In this document: positions 8,464-15,838 of the stretch, piece after piece
How positions within the stretch are numbered: position 1 is the first letter of the stretch
Layout of the letters: each line of letters opens with the position of its first letter
Assembly: GCA_023473795.1 (NCBI GenBank)
Contig: JAMCYS010000113.1
Location: 1 to 32,536 of the forward strand
Length of the DNA: 32,536 bases
From: Chloroflexota bacterium
Lineage (GTDB): Bacteria > Chloroflexota > UBA6077 > FW602-bin22 > JAMCYS01
Direction: 5' to 3'
Program-made: the position numbers and the translations under genes
The notes under the pieces: model-generated
What the model was told of the DNA's origin: nothing
The model's database searches: none
What the model saw: the letters and a program-made list of their open reading frames with translations, nothing else

Positions 8464-8509
8464 CAACCGCGCGATCTGCAACCGCGACAACCCCTCCCCT
8501 TGACAAGCG
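8464..8509 (+). promoter_or_regulatory. Shared two-part promoter element, copy 2 (ABC importer)
   Basis: TCTGCAACCGCGAC (8475-8488) and CCTTGACAAGCG (8498-8509) repeat exactly the two blocks seen upstream of iclR. A further CAACCGCG lies at 8464-8471, 15 bases before the CAACCGCG inside the first block (8479-8486), as expected for tandem sites on one DNA face. The element overlaps the -35 box of the importer promoter. Confidence 0.5.
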
Positions 8510-8528
8510 ATAGGGCAGGAGGTAGCAT
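8500..8528 (+). promoter_or_regulatory. Sigma-70-type promoter for the ABC importer operon
   Basis: TTGACA (8500-8505), 17 bases, TAGCAT (8523-8528). It lies about 130 bases before the start of the substrate-binding protein and shares its -35 context with the iclR promoter. Confidence 0.6.
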
Positions 8529-8656
8529 ATGCACAAGACGTAAGAAGTATTACCACAAAGGCTTCGCGTGTCTTGACAGGGATGCAGCCGGCCTTTGGAA
8601 TGGTCGGATCGACCGATCGTCCGGGGCGTCAGCAGAAATGGAGGAGGAAGCAGCGC

Positions 8657-10075
8657 ATGAGGCCCACTGAGCGGATCACTCGTCGACGGTTCCTTGTCCT
8701 GGCGTCAACCCTAACCGGTGCAGTAGCCGGTCTCGGCCTGGTCGCAGGCTGCCAGCCGGCCGCGACGCCGGCCCCCGCGCAGCCGGCGGCACCACAGTCG
8801 ACCGCGGCTCCCGCGGCCAAGACCAAGGTGTCCGAGTTGTCGATGATCCTCTTCGACAACTACTGGACGGCTTCCCTCAACGAGATGCTCAAGAAGTACC
8901 AGCAAGAGAAGGGGGTGACTGTCACCTGGGAGAACCCGCCCCTCGCCGGCTTCTACCAGCGGCAAATGAGCCTCTCGCTCGCCAAGGAGAAGAAGCCGGA
9001 CATCCTCGCCTTCAACGACACCGTACTCTCCCAGTACGCCAGCCAGGGGATGATCGCGCCGCTGGACGACTACCTCAAGGACCCCAACCTCACGGGCGCG
9101 GACTACAACTGGACTGAGTTCACCGATCAAACGCGCAAGGCCGCCTCGTGGAGTAAGGACTTCAGTGCTCAGGGGAAGACATACGCCCTCCCCATCGAGC
9201 TCGCCACTTGGGCCTACTTCTACCGGTCCGACCTGATCGACAAGCCGCCGGAGACGTGGACCGAGTTCATGGAAATCGCCAAGCAGTTCACCAAGTCGAT
9301 CAATCCCAAGTCGCCCACAGAGTATGGGACGGCCTTCCACGCCAAGGCACTGCCGATGACGTACAAGGAGTGGTACGCCTGGCTCTGGGCGTACGGCGGC
9401 GACATCTTCGACGCCAAGCTGCAGCCGGTGCTCAACTCGGCCCAGGCGGTGAAGTCGCTGGAGGACCAGTACGGTCTGGCGGTCAAGTTCAAGGCCGTGC
9501 CGCCCGACACGGCGACCTACGACGACGCCGCCAAGACGGCCGCCTTCCAGAACGGCCTCTTCCCGCAGTGCCTCCACTGGACGCATCAGTATCCGGTCTA
9601 CCTGGATGCAACGAAGTCGCCCAAGCTCGCCGGCAAGGTGAAGTACGCCATGGTGCCGGGGATGCCGGGATCAGACGGTAAAGTGAAGCGCTTCCCCTAC
9701 GCCCAGCAGTGGATGCTCGGGCTCAACCCCAACGGCGAACGCAAGGAGGACGCGTTCAAGTTCATCGCCTGGCTCACCTCGCCCAAGGGAGTGCTCGCCT
9801 GGGCTCAGGCGGGGTACGTCGGCGTGATCAGACCGTCGGTCCTGAAGGACCCGGAGATGCAGAAGAAGATGCCCGACTTCGTCGTGAGGCTTGCGGCCGT
9901 GGCGATCGGCAGGTACGGGCCGACCTACATCCCGGAATACGCGCAGATCGCGGACTCCGAGCTTCTGCCGGCGCTCTCGCAGGTGATAGCGGGCTCCAAG
10001 AGCGCCAAAGCCGCCCTGGATGGGGTAAACGAGAAGGCGACGGCCATCATGAAGACGGCTGGCTACATCAAGTGA
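8657..10075 (+). CDS. ABC sugar importer, substrate-binding lipoprotein
   Basis: The 472-residue protein is a family-1 extracellular solute-binding protein, which captures a sugar or oligosaccharide outside the membrane. The N terminus has a twin-arginine signal (TRRRFLVLAS, 8-17) ending in a lipobox LVAGC with Cys32. Export is therefore probably by Tat with lipid anchoring. An Ala/Pro/Thr-rich linker follows (about 33-55). The ATG at 8657 is chosen because GGAGGAGGAAG lies at 8640-8650 and the signal peptide starts right after; an earlier in-frame start at 8573 would add a non-signal leader. Both permeases follow on the same strand. The substrate is not predictable from sequence. Confidence 0.92.
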   Translation: MRPTERITRRRFLVLASTLTGAVAGLGLVAGCQPAATPAPAQPAAPQSTAAPAAKTKVSELSMILFDNYWTASLNEMLKKYQQEKGVTVTWENPPLAGFYQRQMSLSLAKEKKPDILAFNDTVLSQYASQGMIAPLDDYLKDPNLTGADYNWTEFTDQTRKAASWSKDFSAQGKTYALPIELATWAYFYRSDLIDKPPETWTEFMEIAKQFTKSINPKSPTEYGTAFHAKALPMTYKEWYAWLWAYGGDIFDAKLQPVLNSAQAVKSLEDQYGLAVKFKAVPPDTATYDDAAKTAAFQNGLFPQCLHWTHQYPVYLDATKSPKLAGKVKYAMVPGMPGSDGKVKRFPYAQQWMLGLNPNGERKEDAFKFIAWLTSPKGVLAWAQAGYVGVIRPSVLKDPEMQKKMPDFVVRLAAVAIGRYGPTYIPEYAQIADSELLPALSQVIAGSKSAKAALDGVNEKATAIMKTAGYIK

Positions 10076-10086
10076 TCGAGGGCTGC

Positions 10087-10114
10087 CCGGGCCGGCCGAC
10101 CCTGGCCGGCCCGG
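10087..10114 (+). repeat. Perfect intercistronic hairpin between binding protein and permease
   Basis: Arms 10087-10097 and 10104-10114 are perfect 11-base inverted repeats with a six-base loop, all G and C. The hairpin sits just after the binding-protein stop and before the permease ribosome site. It has no T-run, so it probably stabilises the upstream mRNA or partly terminates, giving more binding protein than permease as in other ABC operons. Confidence 0.65.
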
Positions 10115-10140
10115 CGGCCCCGCGGAAAGGGTGAGCATCC

Positions 10141-11082
10141 TTGCCTGAGACGCCCACTCTCGAATTGACGTCGCCCCGGACCGCGCCCGCCAGGCGGCGG
10201 CGCCGGCTGTCCTTGGACAGTGCCCTGCCCTGGCTGCTCGTCGTGCCGGCGGTGCTGATCCTCTTGGTTTTCACGATCTACCCGATCATCTACAACCTCG
10301 ACCTCAGCCTGCGCAACGTCACCCTCTACAACTACCGGGCTGCTCAACAGACCTTCGTCGGCTTAGGCAAATACCTGCAAGTGCTCAGCGACCAGGAGTT
10401 CTGGTCGGCCGTGGGCGCCACGTTTACGTACACCATAGCCTCGGTGGGCATTGGCCTGGTCATCGCCTTTGCGCTGGCGCTGCTCTTCGAGCGTTACGAA
10501 GGTATTAGGGCGCGGATTTCGCCCTTCTTGCTCGTCCCGCTGATGGCGACGCCGGCGGTGATAGCTCTCGCCTGGAACCAGTTGCTCATCGCCGACATCG
10601 GCGTCGTCAACTACCTCCTCCGGCTGATCGGCCTGAATCCGCCCCCCTGGCTGGGCACGTTCCCCTGGCCCTTGATCAGCGTCATAACGATCGACATCTG
10701 GCAGCACGTGCCCTTCATGTTCTTCGTGCTGCTGGCCGGCCTGACGGTGCTGCCGGAGGAGCCCTTCGAGGCGGCCGCCATCGACGGCGCCAGCGCCTGG
10801 CAGACCTTCCGGCACCTTACCCTGCCGCTCCTGTCGCCGGTGATCCTGGTCACCGTGATCTTTCGCGGTATGACCGCCTTCACCTCGTTCGACGTGATCT
10901 ACATCCTCACGGGCGGCGCGCCTGGATCCGGCACGGAGACGCTGAACCTGTTCCTCTACCGCAAGGCCTTCAAGGCCTGGAACTTCAGCGAGGCGGGGGC
11001 GATAGCGGTGTTGATGGTCATACTGACCGGGGCCATTGCCATAACGCTTATCTCCCTGCTGAACCGAGAGGAGAGCCTGTAG
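10141..11082 (+). CDS. ABC sugar importer, permease (MalF type)
   Basis: The 313-residue integral membrane protein has about six hydrophobic segments, the first at about 30-50. The cytoplasmic EAA loop EEPFEAAAIDGASAWQTFRH marks a binding-protein-dependent permease. Translation starts at TTG 10141 after GGAAAGGGTGAG. It forms the membrane channel with the next gene. The basic N-terminal extension ARRRRRLSLDS is typical of MalF-type subunits in Gram-positive-like organisms. One base separates its stop from the next start, so the two permeases are coupled. Confidence 0.93.
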   Translation: MPETPTLELTSPRTAPARRRRRLSLDSALPWLLVVPAVLILLVFTIYPIIYNLDLSLRNVTLYNYRAAQQTFVGLGKYLQVLSDQEFWSAVGATFTYTIASVGIGLVIAFALALLFERYEGIRARISPFLLVPLMATPAVIALAWNQLLIADIGVVNYLLRLIGLNPPPWLGTFPWPLISVITIDIWQHVPFMFFVLLAGLTVLPEEPFEAAAIDGASAWQTFRHLTLPLLSPVILVTVIFRGMTAFTSFDVIYILTGGAPGSGTETLNLFLYRKAFKAWNFSEAGAIAVLMVILTGAIAITLISLLNREESL

Positions 11083-11083
11083 A

Positions 11084-11923
11084 ATGACTGCTCGCAGACG
11101 CAGGAGCCCTCAGCAACGCCTTCGGGAAGCCGCCGTCTGGCTCGTAGCCGCCGCCTGCGTGGCCAACGTGTTTCCTATCTACTGGATGTTCGCCACCGCC
11201 TTGAAGAGCGAAGCCGACGTCTTCGCCTACCCGCCGGTCTGGGTATTCATGCCGACCCTCGACAACTACCGGCACATCTTCACCGCCGCCGGCTTCTTCC
11301 GGCCTCTGCTCAACAGCCTCTTCATCGCCGCAGTCTCCACGACCGCCGCCGTCATCCTGGGAACGGCGGCAGCCTATGGCATGGCCCGGTTCAAAGTGGG
11401 AGGCCGTTTTCTTCCCCTCTGGGTGCTCTCCACCCGCATGTTTCCGCCGATCGTGATCGTAGTGCCGGTGTTCTTGCTCCTCAGCAGCCTGCACTTGCTC
11501 GACACGTACCCGGGCCTGATCGCCGTGTACGTCACCGTGGGCTTGCCGTTCGTCATCTGGCTAATGCGCGGTTTCTTCCTGGAGATCCCGGCGGCGCTGG
11601 AGGAGGCCGCCTGGATCGACGGCTGCGATCGGTTTCAGGCTATGGTCAAGGTCGTGCTGCCGCTCACCGCGCCCGGTCTGGCCGTGACGAGCGTCTTCGT
11701 CTTCATTTCCACCTGGAACGAGTTCCTGCTGGCCTCGGTAATCACCGGGACGGCGACCAAGACGGCGCCGCTGGCGGCGGCGCAGTTCTCCTCGGAGTTC
11801 GGCATCCAGTGGGGTCCGATGATGGCGACCGGCGTGGTGGTCCTAGCGCCAATGGTGGTAGCCGGGCTCCTGGCACAGCCATATATCGTCCGGGGGCTCA
11901 CCCTCGGGGCCGTCAAAGGCTGA
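11084..11923 (+). CDS. ABC sugar importer, permease (MalG type)
   Basis: The 279-residue partner permease has six predicted membrane segments and the EAA loop ALEEAAWIDGCDRFQAMVKV. The start follows the previous stop by one base. No ATPase gene follows: the next gene on this strand is beyond a convergent minus-strand gene. The importer must therefore use an ATPase encoded elsewhere, as many sugar importers do with a shared MsmK/UgpC-type subunit. Confidence 0.93.
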   Translation: MTARRRRSPQQRLREAAVWLVAAACVANVFPIYWMFATALKSEADVFAYPPVWVFMPTLDNYRHIFTAAGFFRPLLNSLFIAAVSTTAAVILGTAAAYGMARFKVGGRFLPLWVLSTRMFPPIVIVVPVFLLLSSLHLLDTYPGLIAVYVTVGLPFVIWLMRGFFLEIPAALEEAAWIDGCDRFQAMVKVVLPLTAPGLAVTSVFVFISTWNEFLLASVITGTATKTAPLAAAQFSSEFGIQWGPMMATGVVVLAPMVVAGLLAQPYIVRGLTLGAVKG

Positions 11924-11955
11924 CGCCCAGGCGCCTCGGCAGCTGGATCCGTTCC

Positions 11956-11989
11956 CGCTGACGCTCGTGAAGCGCAAGCAGCGTCAGCG
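11956..11989. terminator. Inverted repeat after the importer operon
   Basis: Perfect 10-base arms (11956-11965 and 11980-11989) flank a 14-base loop in the 142-base gap between convergent genes. There is no T-run. It is a weaker companion of the hairpin at 12012-12040. Confidence 0.4.
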
Positions 11990-12011
11990 TGGGCCCAGGT
12001 GAGCGTAGCCC

Positions 12012-12040
12012 CGCCGGCACAGGCGTAGCCTGTGCCGGCG
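12012..12040. terminator. Strong hairpin between convergent genes
   Basis: Perfect 13-base arms (12012-12024 and 12028-12040) with a GTA loop. It lies between the stop of the permease and the stop of the minus-strand ATPase, so it could end transcription from both sides. No T-run is present; a dispersed REP-like element is an alternative. Confidence 0.55.
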
Positions 12041-12065
12041 TCCGCGTGGTCCAATCCCTGCCCCA

Positions 12066-13181
12066 TCATTCGGTGAAGATGCGCTCGTCCACCAGCTGTT
12101 CCTGCACGTCGCCGCCACGCGGGTCGAAGCAGCTGTACTCGAAACGCTGCCGGAACTCGACGTCCGCCTGAGCGCGTCCCGAGCGGTTCTTCTCTATGGT
12201 GAGCACGATCCAGTCGCGGTACGCCTGGGCGCGATGCAGGTTGAACTCGATACTGGTCTTGGTGACTATCTTGTACTTCTCGTTGAGGATCAGGATGATG
12301 TCGGCCTCGTAGGTCACGGCCGAACTGCCGCGCAGGTGATACAGGCGCAGACGCTTGGCCTGCAGGCCCTCCTTGTCGGCGGCGGCAATCGCCACCACCG
12401 TGACATCCTGCGAGAGGGCCAGTTCTTTGAGCGCCTCGACGGTCCGTGTCACCCGCTCTGACTCGTCGGCGGGAGCGGGATGCACCGGCATTCGTTGCAG
12501 GTAGTCTACGAACAGCACCAGGCGCCCATCCGAACGGGCCCTGAAGTCCTCGACCAGATTGCGCAGGACGTCGGTAGTAGTGTAGACGCCCGAGGCCTTG
12601 ATGAGGAAAAGCCTATCGGAGTAGGCGGCCAGTTTGCGTAGCGCTGTCTCGCCGCGAGGGTCCTCGGCCAGCGCCTGGGTGAGTCCGATTCCCTTGCGCC
12701 GCTGGCCCTCCACCACCAGTCGCTCCACGTCGCGCAGGCGGAGGCCGTGCTGGTAGCCGTCGCCGCGGGAGTCGATGCTTTCCTGGCAGATGAGCCGTTC
12801 CAGCAACGCCGCCTCGTCGTGCTCGTAGCAGACATACACGCAGGTCGCTTGCCCAGAGGCGGCGATATTGCGCGCCACCTGCAGGGCCATCGTGGTCTTG
12901 CCGATGCCCTGGCCACCGCCGATCAGGGCCAGTTCGCCGGGACGCAAGCCCCCTTGCAGGCGACGATCGAGGGCGCCGAACCCGGTGGAGATGGGCTGGA
13001 AACCCGACAGAAGGCCGGCGGCCACGCTATCGTCGACCTGCCGCAGGGCGGTGACCACACTCTTGGCCTCTAGGTTGCCCGTGGGCAGGTCCACTCGCCA
13101 AGTCGGTGGGAGCGAGGGCCACTGAATCTCGCGCTCGCTCGTCGTCTCGGCCGGTACCGCGCTGATCGTTTCCTCCGCCAC
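12066..13181 (-). CDS. Stand-alone DnaB-C-type RecA-fold ATPase
   Basis: The 371-residue protein matches the C-terminal ATPase domain of replicative helicase DnaB. Walker A is GGGQGIGKT (88-96). Walker B is LVLFVDYLQRM, with Asp226. Further on is the DnaB-like LRGSSAVTYEADIILILNE. The roughly 60 residues before the ATPase domain do not resemble the DnaB N-terminal domain, so this is a short form and probably not the main replicative helicase. GTG at 13181 is chosen because GAGGGAGG lies eight bases upstream. The open frame continues much further but runs antisense into the neighbouring SDR and lacks homology. Phage-type helicase and KaiC-like regulator are alternatives. The leader is highly structured (see 13212-13285). 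Confidence 0.8.
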   Translation of the reverse strand: MAEETISAVPAETTSEREIQWPSLPPTWRVDLPTGNLEAKSVVTALRQVDDSVAAGLLSGFQPISTGFGALDRRLQGGLRPGELALIGGGQGIGKTTMALQVARNIAASGQATCVYVCYEHDEAALLERLICQESIDSRGDGYQHGLRLRDVERLVVEGQRRKGIGLTQALAEDPRGETALRKLAAYSDRLFLIKASGVYTTTDVLRNLVEDFRARSDGRLVLFVDYLQRMPVHPAPADESERVTRTVEALKELALSQDVTVVAIAAADKEGLQAKRLRLYHLRGSSAVTYEADIILILNEKYKIVTKTSIEFNLHRAQAYRDWIVLTIEKNRSGRAQADVEFRQRFEYSCFDPRGGDVQEQLVDERIFTE

Positions 13182-13211
13182 GGCTAGCACCTCCCTCTTA
13201 GCTGCCTGGCT

Positions 13212-13285
13212 CGACCGGAGGGCCGAGGAGAGCCGCCGGGCGGCAGTCGGCGAAGTCTGCCGCCCGGCCGGATTGCCTCCGGTCG
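13212..13285 (-). ncRNA. Structured 5-prime leader with nested inverted repeats
   Basis: Outer arms (13276-13285 with 13212-13221) are perfect 10-base complements. They enclose an inner hairpin with perfect 12-base arms (13257-13268 with 13235-13246) and a 10-base loop. On the minus strand the predicted transcript start falls next to the outer arm. The whole early leader of the DnaB-like mRNA should therefore fold into one closed structure, leaving the ribosome site free about 20 bases downstream. It matches no RNA family known to me; it could be a cis-regulatory RNA or a stability element. Confidence 0.45.
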
Positions 13286-13294
13286 CCTGGGGAT

Positions 13295-13323
13295 ATGATA
13301 CCCTTGCCACCCAAGCAAAGCAA
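13295..13323 (-). promoter_or_regulatory. Promoter for the DnaB-like gene
   Basis: On the minus strand, TTGCTT (13323-13318), 17 bases, TATCAT (13300-13295). The -10 matches five of six positions and the -35 three of six. The predicted start is near 13288. The rest of the gap to the SDR start at 13531 holds no recognised gene. Confidence 0.4.
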
Positions 13324-13530
13324 GCACCGGCTCTACTGCTGCCCGGGCGCTGGCACCTGCAGGCCATTTGCGTTCTCGTCGTAGCGGCAACCGGGGTGGC
13401 CGGCGCGCCCAGTCTGATGGTGGTAGGACTCATAGGCCCCGCACCCACTTTCCCGCGCTCTTGTGCCCAGGGGTGGCCGGTTGTAGACTGAGAGGCAAGC
13501 ACGCACTCGCTGTGTTGGGAGGAGACGGAA

Positions 13531-14283
13531 ATGAGGCTTGAGAACAAGGTCGCCCTGGTTACCGGCGGTAGCCGGGGCATCGGTCGCGCCATCGCCCTGG
13601 GTCTGGCCAAAGAAGGCGCCAACGTCGCCATTAGCTTCGTCAAGCATCCAGAGGCTGCTGAAGAGGTCGTCAGTGAGATTAGCGCTCTGGGTCGCGAGGG
13701 ACTGGCCGTGCGCGCCGACAGCGCGGTCAAGGCCGAAGTCGACAACCTGGTGGCTGAAATCCTCGACCGCTTCGGCCGCCTCGACATCCTGGTCAATAAT
13801 GCCGGCGTCACTACCTTCGTGCCGTTCCTCGAGACGAGCGAGGAGGAGTACGACCGGGTCGTCAACACCAATATGAAGGGCTATTTCCTGGTGGGCCAAG
13901 CGGCGGCGCGGGAGATGGTCAAGCAGGGCGGGGGCAAGATCGTCAACATAGTCTCCGAGGCCCAGCAGAAGGCTCTGCCCGGCCTCACCCACTACTGCGC
14001 CTCCAAGGGCGGGGCCTGGATGCTGAGCCGGGGTATGGCACTCGAGCTGGCCAAGCACAAAGTCAACGTCAACATCGTCGCCCCCGGGCCGACGATCACC
14101 GACCTCAACCGGGCGCGGCTGCAGCAGCCGGGCGAGGTCGAGAAGCGCGTCGCCCGCATCCCTTGGGGCCGCATGGGCAACCCTGAGGACATGGTTGGGG
14201 CGGTCGTCTACCTCTGCTCTGACCAAGCCGAGAACGTCGTCGGGGCCTGTATCGCCGTAGACGGCGGCACCACGATTACCTAG
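13531..14283 (+). CDS. Short-chain dehydrogenase/reductase (FabG-like)
   Basis: The 250-residue classical SDR has the cofactor motif TGGSRGIG (11-18), NNAG (89-92), catalytic Ser142, and Tyr155-xxx-Lys159 in YCASK. It ends with the family tail VDGGTTIT. ATG at 13531 follows GGGAGGAGACGG. It is a complete NAD(P)-dependent oxidoreductase, probably acting on a sugar or hydroxy-acid; the substrate cannot be assigned. It is unrelated in sequence detail to the SDR fragment at 2702-2975. The thioesterase follows after a 174-base gap. Confidence 0.92.
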   Translation: MRLENKVALVTGGSRGIGRAIALGLAKEGANVAISFVKHPEAAEEVVSEISALGREGLAVRADSAVKAEVDNLVAEILDRFGRLDILVNNAGVTTFVPFLETSEEEYDRVVNTNMKGYFLVGQAAAREMVKQGGGKIVNIVSEAQQKALPGLTHYCASKGGAWMLSRGMALELAKHKVNVNIVAPGPTITDLNRARLQQPGEVEKRVARIPWGRMGNPEDMVGAVVYLCSDQAENVVGACIAVDGGTTIT

Positions 14284-14353
14284 ACCGGCAGAGCAACCGC
14301 ACGCTCGCCGCGAGCACGGAGCGGATCAGGCCGCCGACGGTACTCCTCGGACA

Positions 14354-14369
14354 GAACCGCCGGCGGTTC
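14354..14369. repeat. Perfect 16-base palindrome
   Basis: GAACCGCCGGCGGTTC is fully self-complementary with no loop. It lies in the gap between the SDR and the thioesterase, about 90 bases before the latter. An operator for a dimeric regulator is possible; a short hairpin after the SDR is an alternative. Confidence 0.35.
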
Positions 14370-14457
14370 GCTTGTGCGCCCCCAGGCGCCTTCCCTCCGC
14401 GCGGCCACGGCGCCACCCGGGGGTACCAGTATGCCGTCAGTGTGCTAGGAGGCTAGA

Positions 14458-14871
14458 GTGGCAGGAAAACCGAACCTGGAGGAGCTAAGGCGGCGCTTCG
14501 ACGAGGCGCCCTACCCGCGTCTACTGGGGCTGCGCCTGCTGGAGTTGCAGGAAGGCTACGCGCGCGTCGCCGTTAGCCTGCGGCCGGAGTTCGCCAACTT
14601 CGCCGGCCTGGTGCACGGCGGCTTGCTCATGTCTCTGGCCGATCAGGCCTTCGGTTGCGCCCTCAACACGCTGGACCGTCTCTATGTCGCCACCCAGTTC
14701 AACATCCATATTCTGGGCGGGGCTCGGCTCGACGAGACCCTAGAGGCGGAGGGCAGGATCGTGCACGCCGGCCGCACCACGGGCCTGGGCCAGATGTCCG
14801 TGCGCACTGCCTCCGGGCGTCTGGTTGCCCTGGCGACGGGTGCCGTGGTAGCTTTGCAGAAGGAAGAGTAG
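14458..14871 (+). CDS. PaaI-type hotdog-fold thioesterase
   Basis: The 137-residue protein is a single hotdog domain. LVHGGLLMSLADQAFGCALN (51-70) carries the HGG turn (53-55) and the helical Asp62 expected in PaaI-type acyl-CoA thioesterases. The GTG start at 14458 is eight bases after AGGAGG (14445-14450). It probably hydrolyses an acyl-CoA or aryl-CoA to the free acid and CoA in the cytoplasm. It is 49 bases from the next gene and may be cotranscribed with it, though the two functions have no obvious link. Confidence 0.88.
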   Translation: MAGKPNLEELRRRFDEAPYPRLLGLRLLELQEGYARVAVSLRPEFANFAGLVHGGLLMSLADQAFGCALNTLDRLYVATQFNIHILGGARLDETLEAEGRIVHAGRTTGLGQMSVRTASGRLVALATGAVVALQKEE

Positions 14872-14920
14872 TCGGCGGCGGCGCGCTGCGGCGCTGTCGG
14901 CAAGCGAGCGAGGTGCCGCG

Positions 14921-15838
14921 ATGGCTACCATCGTCGAGTGCGTGCCCATCTTCAGCGAAGGCAGGCGCGACTGGGTTATCGATGAATTGCTGGGCGCCGT
15001 GCGCAGCGTGGCGGGCGTGCGCGTGCTGGAGGTAGAAAAGGACCCTGACCACAACCGCACGGTCGTGGCTTTCGCCGGTGCGCCGGAGCCGGTGCTGGAG
15101 GCTGCCTTCCGGGTCGTGCGCCGGGCTGCCGACCTTATCGATCTTGACCAGCACGAGGGCGCACACCCGCGCATCGGCGCTGCCGACGTCGTGCCTTTCG
15201 TGCCGGTGGCGGGAGTGAGTCTGGCGGACTGTGCCGAGTTGGCGCGCCGGTTGGGGCGCCGGCTGGGCGAGGAGTTGGGCTTGCCGGTCTATCTCTACGG
15301 CAAGGCCGCCACCCGCCCGGAGCGGCGCGAGCTGCCCGACATCCGCCGCGGAGAGTACGAGGGCCTCAAGGTGGCGATCGCAAGCGATCCCGCCCGAGCC
15401 CCGGACTTCGGGCCGGCACGCCTGGGGCCCGCCGGGGCCACCGTCGTCGGCGCCCGCCTGCCGCTCATCGCCTACAACATCAACCTCCAGACGGACGACG
15501 TCGCCGTGGCCAAGACCATCGCCCGCAAGGTGCGGGAATCGGCCGGCGGCCTGCCCGCCGTGCGCGCCATTGGCCTCTCTCTGGCGGGCACCGGTCAGGT
15601 GCAGGTCTCTCTGAACCTCACCGACTACCGCCGCACGGGCCTGCTCACCGCCTTCCGCGCCGTGAGCGACGAAGCGGCGAGCCCGGGCGTGGAGGTGGCC
15701 GGGAGCCACGTCGTCGGGCTGCTGCCGGCGGAGGCTTTGGCCGAGGTGGTCGCCGAGACCTTACGCAGTCCTAACTTCGCCGCCGACCGCATCCTGGAGC
15801 GGGCACTGCTGGTGCGCGCCGAGGAGGAGCCGTCGTGA
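14921..15838 (+). CDS. ftcD: Glutamate formiminotransferase
   Basis: The 305-residue protein transfers the formimino group of N-formimino-glutamate to tetrahydrofolate, a late step of histidine breakdown. It starts with ECVPIFSEGR (6-15); the usual motif is VPNFSEGR, so Asn is replaced by Ile. DPDHNRTVVAF follows (41-51). His82 in HEGAHPRIGAADV aligns with the catalytic His of mammalian enzymes. Only the transferase is present; the cyclodeaminase domain is absent, as in many bacteria. Its stop overlaps the hutH remnant by one base, which shows that the two formed one histidine-utilisation operon. hutU and hutI are not in the window. Confidence 0.92.
   Translation: MATIVECVPIFSEGRRDWVIDELLGAVRSVAGVRVLEVEKDPDHNRTVVAFAGAPEPVLEAAFRVVRRAADLIDLDQHEGAHPRIGAADVVPFVPVAGVSLADCAELARRLGRRLGEELGLPVYLYGKAATRPERRELPDIRRGEYEGLKVAIASDPARAPDFGPARLGPAGATVVGARLPLIAYNINLQTDDVAVAKTIARKVRESAGGLPAVRAIGLSLAGTGQVQVSLNLTDYRRTGLLTAFRAVSDEAASPGVEVAGSHVVGLLPAEALAEVVAETLRSPNFAADRILERALLVRAEEEPS

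Noticed and set aside
8573-8656. Upstream start for the substrate-binding protein
   Set aside because: It would bury the twin-arginine lipoprotein signal; a strong ribosome site sits directly before ATG 8657.
13182-13871. N-terminal extension of the DnaB-like frame
   Set aside because: It runs antisense through the SDR gene and the predicted promoter and leader, lacks homology, and a good ribosome site marks GTG 13181.
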